Shown here in pieces: positions 36,272 to 45,741 of a stretch of DNA of 64,000 nt. Location of the stretch: positions 248,001-312,000 of the forward strand of contig CANLXN010000002.1 of NCBI GenBank assembly GCA_947495135.1, read 5' to 3'. Each line of letters begins with the position of its first letter. Position 1 is the stretch's first letter. The DNA comes from an uncultured Flavobacteriaceae bacterium. Its GTDB lineage: Bacteria; Bacteroidota; Bacteroidia; Flavobacteriales; Flavobacteriaceae. A model generated the notes under the pieces. The model saw only the letters and a program-made list of their open reading frames with translations, ran no database searches and was not told the DNA's origin. The position numbers and the translations under genes are program-made.

Positions 36272-37654
36272 TTACCTCTTCACCACTCGCTTCACCACCT
36301 TACCCAAGTTGGTTTGGATGCTAATTAAATACACTCCAGAAGCTAACCCAGACATATTAACGGCACTATTAGAAGAACGAATGAGTCGTTCTCCTAGTAT
36401 GGTGAAAACTTCTACTTCCTCTATTTGAGTTGTGTTTTTCATGGATATTTCTAAAATGGAAGAAACTGGATTGGGATATAGAGCTAGCTCCTCTTCCAAA
36501 GAAATCTCATCGATCCCTAAAAGGCAAGATTCTTGAATCTCTTCAACCGTATTACAACCACTCGCATTGCTCCCAATGGTTTTTAAGATCGTAGGATCAT
36601 TAACTACAGCGCACATCAATAAATTATTGCAAATAGAAAGGCTTGTATTACTCAATACCACCACTTCGTCTATTTGAGCCGCAGAAATGTTACTGATGGC
36701 TTCTATATCGGTTAAAAGCGGATTGTTGATAATTAACAAACGATGTGCAATTTGTTGAAGGTTTTCCAAACCGTCTAAAGTAACTAGGTTGGGATTATCA
36801 TAAATATCTAAATAACCCACGAGTGTGAGATCACTAAAAATAGATAAATCGATGAGTTGCGAGTTGTCACCAATCCTCAACCTTCCACTAATAGCCTGCA
36901 TGTTTTCTAGTCCGCTCAAATCGGACAACTGTGAATTCTCCGTTAGATGAAGATTTGCTAGAGATGATAGGTTACTAAAAGCTGAAATATCTACCAAATT
37001 AACATTGTTGGTAAGATAAAGTGCTCCGCCAATATCCTGTAAATTACTCAACTCATTAATATGAACCATTGGTTCATTAGAAATAATTAAGTCTTCTTCA
37101 ATCGACTGTAGATTCTCTAATCCAGCAAAAGAAACCAATTGGTTTCCTCCAATAATGGACGAATTAAGACTCTCTACAAAACTAAGTTGTGAGATGTCTG
37201 CTAAATTAGGATTTTCGAAAAGATTTAAAGTACCTAAAGATTGCAGGCTGCTTATACCATTTAAACTTGATATTCCGCTATTAATCCAAACCTCCAGTCC
37301 TCCTGCAGTTTCTAGAGCAGAGAGGCCTGTTAGATCTTGTAAGCCAGAATTATCCCAAAGGGAAAATTGCCCTACCGTAATCAGATTTTCGAGTCCAGAC
37401 AAATCGGTAATTTGTGTAGTTTTTATGAAAATTTGCTGTCCGTTAGTAATAACAGATAGCCCGTTTAAGTTTGTAATATCGCTGCCAGTACCATCTATAG
37501 TAAGGTCATTAGAAAGCATGGTGCAATTGGGATAATTTGAAGCAAAATTATCGATTTCAAGTTGAGAAGTTAGCAAAAGTTCTGTGCTTGGACACTGGCC
37601 CCAACCTATAAATGAGGATAGAATAAAAGCAATAGCTAGTGTAATTTTTTTCAT
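36272..37654 (-). CDS. Secreted leucine-rich-repeat-like protein with T9SS sorting domain
   Basis: 460 residues: signal peptide (to GWGQ), about eleven irregular repeats of the receptor-L/LRR type between residues 55 and 345 (NLNGLSVITNGQQIFIKTT, LSGLENMQAISGRLRIGD), a Cys-containing end cap, and a C-terminal T9SS type A tail with LALYPNPVSSILEISM, FTILGERLI and ASGVYLISI. The repeats form a curved solenoid suited to binding; the ligand is unknown. Export should go through the type IX system. Confidence 0.85.
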   Translation of the reverse strand: MKKITLAIAFILSSFIGWGQCPSTELLLTSQLEIDNFASNYPNCTMLSNDLTIDGTGSDITNLNGLSVITNGQQIFIKTTQITDLSGLENLITVGQFSLWDNSGLQDLTGLSALETAGGLEVWINSGISSLNGISSLQSLGTLNLFENPNLADISQLSFVESLNSSIIGGNQLVSFAGLENLQSIEEDLIISNEPMVHINELSNLQDIGGALYLTNNVNLVDISAFSNLSSLANLHLTENSQLSDLSGLENMQAISGRLRIGDNSQLIDLSIFSDLTLVGYLDIYDNPNLVTLDGLENLQQIAHRLLIINNPLLTDIEAISNISAAQIDEVVVLSNTSLSICNNLLMCAVVNDPTILKTIGSNASGCNTVEEIQESCLLGIDEISLEEELALYPNPVSSILEISMKNTTQIEEVEVFTILGERLIRSSNSAVNMSGLASGVYLISIQTNLGKVVKRVVKR

Positions 37655-37866
37655 AACAAGTTTGATATAGAATATTTAAAACAAGGTACGGAATTATTCA
37701 CCAGTCATTCTTCCAATTTATAAATTGGGAGAAGAGAATTTATAAAATGAGACAACAGCGGTACGTAACGACTGGCCTTTAAAGAGTTGATTAGGATCTG
37801 TTTGGCAAGAAAAGCCCTTTCTTCAATCGTGGATAATTTTTACTTATTGAAATCTAAACAAAAAAA

Positions 37867-38880
37867 CTAACGTACTGAAGTATCGTTCAGCATCTTCCAC
37901 AAGGTATCTTTGAGCTCCATCAATCCTTGTTGTGCAACCGAAGAAAAGAACAAATAAGGGATTCCTTTGAACTCCTTATCCAGCTCTGCTTTCATTTCGG
38001 TCTTTAGCTCTTCGTCTAACATATCACTTTTAGAAATTGCAATTAGACGTTCTTTGTCCAGTAATTCTGGATTGTATCGACGTAATTCATCTAAGAGAAT
38101 TTCATATTGTTTTTTAATATCGTCTGCATCTGCAGGAATAAGAAATAACAAGGTCGAATTACGCTCAATATGTCTTAAAAAATAGTGTCCAAGTCCCTTT
38201 CCCTCTGCGGCACCTTCAATAATACCTGGAATATCTGCCATCACAAACGTTTTATGATCTCGATATTCAACAATTCCAAGATTGGGCTTAAGGGTGGTGA
38301 ATTCGTAATTGGCAATTTTTGGTTTGGCCGCTGTTATTACTGAAAGTAAGGTAGACTTACCGGCATTTGGAAATCCAACTAATCCCACATCTGCTAGAAC
38401 TTTCATTTCTAGAGTAATATTTGCCTCCTCACCTTCCATACCCGGTTGAGCATAACGCGGAGTTTGGTTTGTAGGAGATTTGAAATGGTTATTTCCGCGA
38501 CCACCTTTTCCTCCTCTGGCAATTATATATTCTTCGCCATGCTCCAAGATCTCAAACATCACGTTCATGGTCTCAGTATCCTTAACTACTGTACCAAGTG
38601 GTACATCTATATAAACGTCTGCTCCATCCGCTCCGGTACTGGTCGATTTACTACCTGCCCCACCGTGATCTGATCTATAATGACGTTTGTGCTTTAAATG
38701 ATAGAGCGTCCACATGTTTTCATTGGCGCGCAGAATGATATGTCCTCCTCGCCCTCCATCACCTCCATCGGGACCACCCTTTGGAATGTATTTTTCTCGG
38801 CGTAAATGCGCACTCCCTTGCCCTCCTTTTCCAGAAGTTACATGAATCTTTACGTAGTCTACAAAATTTCCTTCAGTCAT
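37867..38880 (-). CDS. obgE: Obg-family GTPase (ribosome assembly)
   Basis: 337 residues: glycine-rich OBG domain (about 1-158, [18 protein letters not shown]), then a GTPase domain with P-loop [10 protein letters not shown], switch [10 protein letters not shown], and SKSD as the base-recognition motif. It lacks the C-terminal TGS or OCT extension, as usual for this group. Essential in large-subunit assembly and stress response in other bacteria. Adjacent to adk on the same strand, an arrangement common in the family. Confidence 0.95.
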   Translation of the reverse strand: MTEGNFVDYVKIHVTSGKGGQGSAHLRREKYIPKGGPDGGDGGRGGHIILRANENMWTLYHLKHKRHYRSDHGGAGSKSTSTGADGADVYIDVPLGTVVKDTETMNVMFEILEHGEEYIIARGGKGGRGNNHFKSPTNQTPRYAQPGMEGEEANITLEMKVLADVGLVGFPNAGKSTLLSVITAAKPKIANYEFTTLKPNLGIVEYRDHKTFVMADIPGIIEGAAEGKGLGHYFLRHIERNSTLLFLIPADADDIKKQYEILLDELRRYNPELLDKERLIAISKSDMLDEELKTEMKAELDKEFKGIPYLFFSSVAQQGLMELKDTLWKMLNDTSVR

Positions 38881-38981
38881 TTGAAATGATCAATGTAATG
38901 GCTAAACCTTTTATAAAAAAGTGAATCTATATTCCCTTTCTAATTTCAGTTTTAAACTTTTAAATGTTTTACTCTTTATAT

Positions 38982-39554
38982 TTAGAGCTTATCTATAACG
39001 CTACTTAGGCGTTCTGTAATTTCTTCAATACTGCCCACTCCATCAACTCCAAAATACTTGTCTTGAGCTCGGTAGAAATCTTTTAAAATATCTGTTTTGC
39101 GATAGTATTCTGCAACTCGTTCCCTAATTACTTCTTCGCTGGCGTCATCTGCACGCCCACTAGATTTACCTCTTTCTAACAAACGACCCACTAGGATTTC
39201 ATCATCTACCTCCAGTGCAACCATTGCGTTGATCTGACTGTTCTTTTGGTTCATTAATTGAGCGAGTGCTTCGGCCTGTGCCGCTGTACGTGGAAAACCA
39301 TCAAATATAAATCCGTTAGCTCCGGCATTTTTCTCTACCTCAGCATTGAGCATATTGATCGTCACCTCATCTGGAACTAAGTGTCCCTTGTCCATATAAG
39401 ATTTGGCCAATGTCCCTAGTTCGGTTTCATTTTTAATATTGAATCGAAACACATCGCCTGTAGAGATATGAACCAATTGATATTTGTCTTTTAAAACTTC
39501 AGCTTGCGTACCTTTTCCTGCACCAGGAGGGCCAAATAAAACGATATTTTTCAT
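38982..39554 (-). CDS. adk: Adenylate kinase
   Basis: 190 residues, short-lid type. P-loop GPPGAGKGTQ at about residues 8-17, AMP-binding FIFDGFPRTAAQAEAL and lid-region VGRLLERGKSSGRADDASEE. Converts AMP and ATP to two ADP. Frame is open upstream to 39635, but the ATG at 39554 matches the family. Divergent from purK; a -7 box for it is at 39688-39695. Confidence 0.95.
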   Translation of the reverse strand: MKNIVLFGPPGAGKGTQAEVLKDKYQLVHISTGDVFRFNIKNETELGTLAKSYMDKGHLVPDEVTINMLNAEVEKNAGANGFIFDGFPRTAAQAEALAQLMNQKNSQINAMVALEVDDEILVGRLLERGKSSGRADDASEEVIRERVAEYYRKTDILKDFYRAQDKYFGVDGVGSIEEITERLSSVIDKL

Positions 39555-39687
39555 GATAATATTTGCATCTAGGATGCTTTTAATTTTTAAGTTTTTATTT
39601 TTTATTCTGAATAGTGATCTAATCCAATTCCACATCTCAATAACTGTTCCAATAAATAATAAAAAATATTAATAATCAATATGCGCG

Positions 39688-39695
39688 CAAAGATA
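39688..39695 (-). promoter_or_regulatory. -7 promoter box of adk
   Basis: TATCTTTG on the minus strand, exact TAnnTTTG. It implies a leader of about 130 bases. The -33 region is not recognisable. It lies 20 bases from the divergent purK -7 box. Confidence 0.4.
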
Positions 39696-39714
39696 CCAAT
39701 TACAAAGAAGATTG

Positions 39715-39722
39715 TACCTTTG
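39715..39722 (+). promoter_or_regulatory. -7 promoter box of purK, next to the start codon
   Basis: TACCTTTG, exact TAnnTTTG, ends four bases before the purK ATG (39727). With the usual distance from box to start site the mRNA would begin at or within the first codon, so purK may be read from a leaderless message. No clear -33 box. Confidence 0.5.
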
Positions 39723-39726
39723 TGAC

Positions 39727-40884
39727 ATGGCAAATTATTTTTCTTCGAATTTCACACTTGGGATTTTAGGCGGGGGCCAATTAGGCAAAATGATGCTTTA
39801 TGAAACCCGCAAATTTGACATCACAACGCATGTTGTAGATCCCAGCTCGGAAGCCCCATGCAGAATAGCTTGTGACCACTTTACTGTGGGAGATCTAATG
39901 GATTTTGATACGGTATATAACTTCGGAAGGGAGGTAGACGTTCTTACCTTTGAAATTGAAGGAGTAAATATTGAAGCCTTGGAAAAACTGGAAAACGAAG
40001 GTAAAAAGGTTTATCCTTCTTCTAAAACACTTCGCAATATTCAGGATAAAGGAGTGCAAAAACAGTTTTACAAGCAGCATGAAATCCCAACATCACCCTT
40101 TCTCGTTTTCTCGAATAAAGATCAACTTCAAAAGGCAATTGCAGACAAAGAAGTGAGCTATCCATTTGTATGGAAAAGTTGCACCGGAGGTTACGATGGA
40201 AATGGTGTAAGCATTATTCGCCAAGCTCATGATTTGAGCGGCCTCCCAGATAGGAGTTGCATCGCTGAAAATCTCATTCCTTTTAAAAATGAACTAGCGG
40301 TAATTGTGGCCCGTAATGTTTCAGGAGAAGTAAAGACGTACCCAGTGGTGGAGATGGAATTTCATCCGGAAGCAAATCAGGTAGAATACGTCATCTGTCC
40401 AGCTCGTATTGATGAAATCGTTGCCAAAAAAGCAAGAGCCGTGGCTGTGAAAGTTTCCGAAGCATTTGAACATGTAGGTCTTTTAGCTGTGGAAATGTTT
40501 CAGACCGATGATGACGAAATTATTGTAAATGAAGTTGCTCCAAGGCCCCATAACAGTGGTCACTACAGTATCGAAGCTAGCTATACCAATCAATTTGAAC
40601 AACAAATTAGAGCGATCCTCGATCTCCCATTGGGAAATACAGAAAGTAAGGTAGGCGGAATTATGGTTAACCTAGTGGGTGCAGAAGGACATACAGGTGA
40701 TGTGGTATATGAAAATATTGAAGAAATCATGGCACTCAGTGGAGTAACTCCTCATATCTACGGAAAGAAACAAACTAGACCTTTTAGAAAAATGGGTCAT
40801 GTGACTATCGTAAATGAAGATATTTCGGAAGCGAGAAAAATTGCTGAAGAAGTGAAAAAGACGATCAAAGTAGTTAGTAAATAG
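39727..40884 (+). CDS. purK: N5-carboxyaminoimidazole ribonucleotide synthase
   Basis: 385-residue ATP-grasp enzyme of de novo purine synthesis, joining bicarbonate to aminoimidazole ribonucleotide. N-terminal LGILGGGQLGKMM, ATP-grasp SYPFVWKSCTGGYDGNGVSI, metal-binding EMFQTDDDEIIVNEVAPRPHNSGHYSIEA. Full length. I chose the ATG at 39727 instead of an upstream TTG because the -7 box lies between. purE follows after a tiny gene. Confidence 0.95.
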   Translation: MANYFSSNFTLGILGGGQLGKMMLYETRKFDITTHVVDPSSEAPCRIACDHFTVGDLMDFDTVYNFGREVDVLTFEIEGVNIEALEKLENEGKKVYPSSKTLRNIQDKGVQKQFYKQHEIPTSPFLVFSNKDQLQKAIADKEVSYPFVWKSCTGGYDGNGVSIIRQAHDLSGLPDRSCIAENLIPFKNELAVIVARNVSGEVKTYPVVEMEFHPEANQVEYVICPARIDEIVAKKARAVAVKVSEAFEHVGLLAVEMFQTDDDEIIVNEVAPRPHNSGHYSIEASYTNQFEQQIRAILDLPLGNTESKVGGIMVNLVGAEGHTGDVVYENIEEIMALSGVTPHIYGKKQTRPFRKMGHVTIVNEDISEARKIAEEVKKTIKVVSK

Positions 40885-40885
40885 C

Positions 40886-41035
40886 ATGGTTTACAAAAAA
40901 GAGACGATCGACAACGAACTATGCGTTTATATGAATGGAAAACTCATCTATAAACGATGGCTCCTTACGGGGCAATCTATGGTATTTGATTTACAAGCAT
41001 ACACGAAATATACATTAGAATCTATTAAAGAATAA
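40886..41035 (+). CDS. 49-residue conserved-looking small protein between purK and purE
   Basis: The ATG one base after the purK stop opens a 49-codon frame (MVYKKETIDNELCVYMNGKL, then YKRWLLTGQSMVFDLQAY). The tight junction with purK, the balanced amino acid content and the position inside the purine operon make it look like a real gene. I believe similar short proteins occur at this place in related genomes, but I cannot confirm. Function unknown; not to be confused with purS or purE. Confidence 0.65.
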   Translation: MVYKKETIDNELCVYMNGKLIYKRWLLTGQSMVFDLQAYTKYTLESIKE

Positions 41036-41079
41036 TTTCACTCCAGTTATGGGGTCAGAAATTTAAATTTTGGAATTTT

Positions 41080-41568
41080 ATGAAAGTAGGAGTTATCATG
41101 GGAAGCACTAGCGATTTACCTGTTATGCAGGACGCTGTAGATATGTTAAAAGGATTTGACATTGAAGTGGAAGTGGATATTGTGTCGGCCCATCGCACGC
41201 CAGATAAATTGTTCGATTACGGAAAGAATGCGCATTTAAGAGGTATCTCGGTGATAGTAGCTGGCGCTGGAGGTGCAGCTCATTTACCAGGAATGATCGC
41301 TTCACTTTCCCCATTACCTGTGATTGGAGTTCCTGTAAAGTCCAGCAATTCTATCGATGGATGGGATTCTGTCCTTTCCATTCTTCAAATGCCAGGAGGT
41401 GTTCCTGTGGCAACGGTTGCCCTAAATGGAGCGAAAAATGCTGGAATTCTCGCTGCTCAAATTATTGGGTCTTCCGATACATGTGTGCTGGATAAGATTC
41501 TTGCCTATAAAGAAGGCCTTAAAATGAAGGTGGAAAAAGGGGCTAAAGAAGTAAGAAGCGCCAATTAA
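41080..41568 (+). CDS. purE: N5-carboxyaminoimidazole ribonucleotide mutase
   Basis: 162 residues. GIIMGSTSDLP-type N-terminus (GVIMGSTSDLPVM), IVSAHRTPDKLFDY with the catalytic His, AGAGGAAHLPGMIA and VPVKSSNSIDGWDSVLSI are diagnostic of class I PurE. It moves the carboxylate of N5-CAIR made by PurK to the C4 position. Same operon as purK and the small gene. Confidence 0.96.
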   Translation: MKVGVIMGSTSDLPVMQDAVDMLKGFDIEVEVDIVSAHRTPDKLFDYGKNAHLRGISVIVAGAGGAAHLPGMIASLSPLPVIGVPVKSSNSIDGWDSVLSILQMPGGVPVATVALNGAKNAGILAAQIIGSSDTCVLDKILAYKEGLKMKVEKGAKEVRSAN

Positions 41569-41670
41569 CCCTTTGCTTCTTTATTGTCTGAAAAACATTA
41601 ATCAAACTAAGTAGTTTGAGCATAGCCTTTACATGAACAACCAGAAAAGAGAATTTAGTGCTAAGTTGAA

Positions 41671-42006
41671 ATGAGACGACCCATTTTATCGATAATGATG
41701 CCCATAATTGGTTTTATTGGACTACTCTATATGAACAATGCCTACAGTAAAGCGCTACTTCAAGTTTTTCTTTCTGAGACTACTATCGACATTAAATCAC
41801 CTTATTGGCCGTTGGTCTTTCGTATTATCGGAATTGGCATAGGACTTTCGGGTATATTAATGGGAATTAAAGGACTGAAAATAAAGAGTGTAATAAGCAC
41901 CGTAGGAATACTACTTTCAATTCTTTTAATCATAGCCAGTTTTGTAAATTGGACCAACATTTTTTTAACAGATTCTCCTTACGACATTAATATTTACCCA
42001 GAATAA
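41671..42006 (+). CDS. Small membrane protein of unknown function
   Basis: 111 residues with three predicted membrane segments (about 6-23, 49-66, 72-91). No recognised family. It ends three bases before the M3 peptidase gene and is probably co-transcribed with it. Confidence 0.65.
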   Translation: MRRPILSIMMPIIGFIGLLYMNNAYSKALLQVFLSETTIDIKSPYWPLVFRIIGIGIGLSGILMGIKGLKIKSVISTVGILLSILLIIASFVNWTNIFLTDSPYDINIYPE

Positions 42007-42009
42007 CTC

Positions 42010-44028
42010 ATGAAAAATCCATTATTAGAAAAGTTCGATACCGCACCATTTTCGAATATAGAGAACGAACACTACTTACCAGGAATAAAAGAATTGATCG
42101 CTCGCGCCAACCAAGAAATTAAGGCTATTGTTGAAAATACAGATGCACCCAATTTTCAGAATACAGTGGAAGCTTTGGAAAACACAGGGATGCAACTGGA
42201 TCGCGCTACAAGTATATTTTTTAATCTGAATAGTGCCGAAACGAACGATGAAATCCAAAAGATAGCGCAAAAAGTTTCTCCGCTACTAACCGATTTCAAA
42301 AATGATCTTCTCCTGAACGAGCAACTCTTCGGAAAAGTGAAAGCGGTATATGATGTTAGAGAACGTCTAGAATTATCTGGAGAACAACTAATGTTGCTGG
42401 AAAAACAATACAAAAGCTTCTCCCGCAATGGTGCGAACCTTTCCGAAGAAAAGAAAACAGAACTTCGCAAGATAGATGCGCAATTAGCAAAATTGAAACT
42501 TACTTTCGGTGAAAATGTGTTGGCTGCCACCAATGCTTTTGAAATGCGTATCGACAACGAAGAAGATTTAGCAGGTCTTCCAGAAGGAACCAAGGAAGCT
42601 GCCGCTCAAACTGCCAAGGAAAAAGGAAAAAAGGGATGGATGTTTACATTGGACTACCCAAGCTATATTCCTTTTATGACGTACGCTGAAAATCGCGAAT
42701 TACGCAAAAAAATGTCATTCGCCTTTGGTTCCCGTGCATTTAGAAACGATAAGTATAACAACGAACAAAATGTTCTTGACATCGCCAATTTACGCCACCA
42801 AAGAGCGAAATTATTAGGGTATGAAAGCCATGCACATTTTGTATTAGAAGAACGAATGGCGGAGACACCTCAAAATGTACTCTCCTTCTCTAATGAACTA
42901 TTAGAAAAAGCAAAACCTGCTGCCCAAAAGGAATTTGACGATTTGGCATCTTTCGCCAAAAAAATGGACGGCATAGATCAACTGGAAAAATGGGATAGTG
43001 CTTATTATGCTGAAAAGCTAAAACAGAAACGTTTCGATCTGGATGATGAGCAATTAAAACCCTATTTTAAACTAGAAAATGTAATAAAGGGTGTATTCAT
43101 GGTTGCTGAAAAGTTATTCGGATTGCAGTTTGAGGCAGACAATAAAATTGACAAGTATCACGAAGACGTTAAAACCTATAAGGTAACAGACGCCGAAGGA
43201 GCATTGGTTTCTATCTTTTATGCCGACTTCCATCCGCGAGCAGGAAAAAGAGGTGGGGCATGGATGACCAGTTATAAACCACAGCAAATTAAGGATGGCA
43301 AGAATGACCGTCCTCATGTATCTATTGTTTGTAATTTCACTAAGCCAACCCCTAGTAAGCCCTCTCTGCTTACCTTCAATGAGGTTACTACACTCTTCCA
43401 TGAGTTTGGACACGCTTTACATGGGATGTTAGCGAACACTACCTACAAGGGTCTTTCTGGAACATCGGTTTCTTGGGATTTTGTAGAACTGCCAAGTCAG
43501 ATCTTGGAGAATTGGTGTTATGAAAAAGAAACCTTAGAGTTGTTTGCAACCCATTACGAAACAGGAGAAGTAATCCCAATGGAACTCGTAAATAAGATTA
43601 AAGAATCCGCGACTTTTCACGAAGGAATGCAAACGTTAAGACAATTGAGCTTTGGACTTCTAGACATGTCTTGGCACGGAGCCGATCCGTCAGAAATTGA
43701 AAGCGTCAAGGAATTTGAAAACAAGTGTTTTGAAAATACCAAACTATATCCAGATACCCCAAGCACCTGCATGAGTACGGCTTTTTCGCATATATTTCAA
43801 GGAGGGTATTCTGCTGGATATTACAGCTATAAATGGGCAGAAGTTTTGGATGCGGACGCCTTCGCGTACTTCAAACAAGAGGGAATCTTTAACCGCAAAG
43901 TAGCCGATAAATTTAAAGACACCGTGCTATCTCAGGGAGGAACCAAAGATCCAATGGAATTATATGTGGAATTTAGAGGAGAGAAACCAAATCCCGATGC
44001 ACTTTTAAAGAGAGCCGGACTTATTTAG
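42010..44028 (+). CDS. dcp: M3-family metallopeptidase (dipeptidyl carboxypeptidase type)
   Basis: 672-residue zinc oligopeptidase. The active site HEFGH is at residues 464-468 (LFHEFGHALHGMLA) with the downstream third ligand region SWDFVELPSQILENW. N-terminal long helical half as in Dcp/oligopeptidase A (NPLLEKFDTAPFSNIENEHY). No signal peptide, so it probably degrades peptides in the cytoplasm. Dcp versus PrlC cannot be settled from sequence alone; the length favours Dcp. Confidence 0.88.
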   Translation: MKNPLLEKFDTAPFSNIENEHYLPGIKELIARANQEIKAIVENTDAPNFQNTVEALENTGMQLDRATSIFFNLNSAETNDEIQKIAQKVSPLLTDFKNDLLLNEQLFGKVKAVYDVRERLELSGEQLMLLEKQYKSFSRNGANLSEEKKTELRKIDAQLAKLKLTFGENVLAATNAFEMRIDNEEDLAGLPEGTKEAAAQTAKEKGKKGWMFTLDYPSYIPFMTYAENRELRKKMSFAFGSRAFRNDKYNNEQNVLDIANLRHQRAKLLGYESHAHFVLEERMAETPQNVLSFSNELLEKAKPAAQKEFDDLASFAKKMDGIDQLEKWDSAYYAEKLKQKRFDLDDEQLKPYFKLENVIKGVFMVAEKLFGLQFEADNKIDKYHEDVKTYKVTDAEGALVSIFYADFHPRAGKRGGAWMTSYKPQQIKDGKNDRPHVSIVCNFTKPTPSKPSLLTFNEVTTLFHEFGHALHGMLANTTYKGLSGTSVSWDFVELPSQILENWCYEKETLELFATHYETGEVIPMELVNKIKESATFHEGMQTLRQLSFGLLDMSWHGADPSEIESVKEFENKCFENTKLYPDTPSTCMSTAFSHIFQGGYSAGYYSYKWAEVLDADAFAYFKQEGIFNRKVADKFKDTVLSQGGTKDPMELYVEFRGEKPNPDALLKRAGLI

Positions 44029-44120
44029 ATTTGAGAAGAAACGCAGGAAAAATTACGTGTGTTACTACTTTCAATTGACGAATGAAGAGAGTTTCTAGCA
44101 AGAATAAAAATATATGTTCA

Positions 44121-44151
44121 AAAAAAAGCTGCTCTATGAGCAGCTTTTTTT
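44121..44151. terminator. Bidirectional terminator between convergent peptidase genes
   Basis: AAAAAGCTGCTC pairs with GAGCAGCTTTTT around a three-base loop, with A7 before and T7 after, so it can stop both the M3 and M28 transcripts. Confidence 0.9.
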
Positions 44152-44169
44152 ATTCAATTAGTTATCAAT

Positions 44170-45621
44170 CTATTTTAAAATAATCTTTTTGCTGTAAGTT
44201 GTGTTATTTGCTACCTGTAAATTTAAAACGTAAAGTCCAGTGGCAAGATTGGCCAAGGAGATTGTACCGGCATTACTATTTACGGCCAAAGACATCACCT
44301 CTTTACCTGAAATATCGAAAAGAGAAATCCCTTCAATGGCCTTTGCATTATTCAACACCTCATATGTAAGTACTTTGTTTGCAACTAACAGCTTATATTG
44401 ATCCTTAGGGAAATCACTTATTGCCAAGATCCCATTGCTCTTAGCGGTTTCAATTAAATATTCTGCGCATAGCTTGGTAAATTTAGCGGCGTGATCTGCT
44501 GTTCCAGAAACACTAAAAGTATCTCCCGCTGAATGGATAGTATTATTGTGTTGGCCAAAATTAGCTTCAAAAGGAAATGAAGACATATATCCTTCACTGG
44601 TCCAACTGGCGTGATCGGAACAACCATAGTTACAAAGAGATGTTCCATAAGAGATAGGGTGATCGCCGTCACTATTATAGTGATCCAACAATTGCATTAA
44701 AAAAGCATTGAGTGTTGCATTGGTATAATCGGTAATAAAAGAAACGTCATTGGCAGAACCATTATAATTGGTCATATCAAATTGTACTGCTGAAATAACA
44801 TTTACATTATTATCATTATAGTTGTCTGCGATTTCTGCCGAGCCTACCAATCCAATTTCTTCTGCTGCATAGGCCATTACTTCGATGGTGCGCTTTGGAA
44901 CAAAACCAATTTCAAAAAGGGTGCGCGTTGCTTCGGTGATGGTTGCTATTCCAGAAGCATCATCATCGGCACCAGGTGCGTTGTTATTACTTTGGTTTGA
45001 TGTGGAATCCAAATGCCCACCTACCACAACAAATTCATCAGGAAATTCTGCTCCCTCAATGGTCATAATAACAGAAGGCATATTGGTACTCACATGATTA
45101 TACAAACGAACACTTACATCGGTTCGACCATAGGCAGTCGCCATTGCTTCCCATTTAGCCTTTAAATCGACTGCGGCCTGACTGGCGGAAGCCCTATTAT
45201 GATATCGTGTACCATAACCTTGCAATTCTAAAATATGATCTTCAATGTTTTGAGTAACTACCGCATCGATTGCATCGTTTACTAAATCATCTTCAGTGAT
45301 TGTAAATGCCATTCGTGGAAAGGAAGAAACTGCCTTCTCTTCAGTTAAAGATGTAATGGCATCAACTAAACTTGGCTTATAAACATATCCAGGGCCATGC
45401 ACCAAAACTCGTTCATGCAACTCGTGGCCTGCCTTCTTAGTCATATAAACAGCCGCCTCATTTCTTTTAGTTTGAAGTATATCAACCTCGTTTGGAAAAT
45501 CTTTCTTTAACTCCTGCGCATCCTGTAAGGCCATTAGCGCATAGAATCGCTCCGAACCATCTTGGGCGTGCAAAACAAGAGTTAGTATTAAAGTAAATAA
45601 AGTAATAAGGTTCTTCTTCAT
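44170..45621 (-). CDS. Secreted M28-family metallopeptidase with T9SS sorting domain
   Basis: 483 residues: signal peptide (to LVLHAQ), a middle domain, and the M28 aminopeptidase domain. Zinc ligands and catalytic Glu are visible in VVGGHLDSTS, GADDDASGIATITEA, AYAAEEIGLVGS, VQFDMTNYN and NYGCSDHASW. The last 75 residues form a T9SS type A tail (SLANLATGLYVLNLQ, then SKKIILK). The ATG at 45621 starts the signal peptide. Likely an exported aminopeptidase for peptide scavenging. Confidence 0.9.
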   Translation of the reverse strand: MKKNLITLFTLILTLVLHAQDGSERFYALMALQDAQELKKDFPNEVDILQTKRNEAAVYMTKKAGHELHERVLVHGPGYVYKPSLVDAITSLTEEKAVSSFPRMAFTITEDDLVNDAIDAVVTQNIEDHILELQGYGTRYHNRASASQAAVDLKAKWEAMATAYGRTDVSVRLYNHVSTNMPSVIMTIEGAEFPDEFVVVGGHLDSTSNQSNNNAPGADDDASGIATITEATRTLFEIGFVPKRTIEVMAYAAEEIGLVGSAEIADNYNDNNVNVISAVQFDMTNYNGSANDVSFITDYTNATLNAFLMQLLDHYNSDGDHPISYGTSLCNYGCSDHASWTSEGYMSSFPFEANFGQHNNTIHSAGDTFSVSGTADHAAKFTKLCAEYLIETAKSNGILAISDFPKDQYKLLVANKVLTYEVLNNAKAIEGISLFDISGKEVMSLAVNSNAGTISLANLATGLYVLNLQVANNTTYSKKIILK

Positions 45622-45691
45622 AATTTCTGATTTTTTTTTAAAGTTATATACTTTCACCCAAATTGAAGGTGTTCACAATAGATTTAACAAA

Positions 45692-45719
45692 TAAACTTTC
45701 AATATATTTTGAAAGTTTA
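45692..45719. promoter_or_regulatory. Operator of the GbsR-type regulator gene
   Basis: TAAACTTTCAA (45692-45702) and TTGAAAGTTTA (45709-45719) form an exact 11-bp inverted repeat around TATATT. The right arm contains the -33 TTTG of the regulator's promoter. A related palindrome with the identical right half TTGAAAGTTTAA lies before the next operon. This is the classic layout of an autorepressed MarR-type gene. Confidence 0.75.
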
Positions 45720-45737
45720 AAAATAATTGTATATTTG
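45708..45737 (+). promoter_or_regulatory. Promoter of the GbsR-type regulator gene
   Basis: TTTG (45708-45711), 18 bases, TATATTTG (45730-45737), both exact. The -7 box ends four bases before the ATG, which suggests a leaderless mRNA. Confidence 0.65.
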
Positions 45738-45741
45738 AACC

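Noticed and set aside
42156-42593. 145-codon minus-strand frame inside the M3 peptidase gene
   Set aside because: Opposite a complete peptidase gene; rich in Ser/Phe/Cys as expected from reverse reading, with no motif.
45692-45719. Inverted repeat as terminator of the M28 peptidase operon
   Set aside because: It lies upstream of, not after, the M28 gene; there is no T tract, and a related palindrome recurs before the next operon, so an operator fits better.
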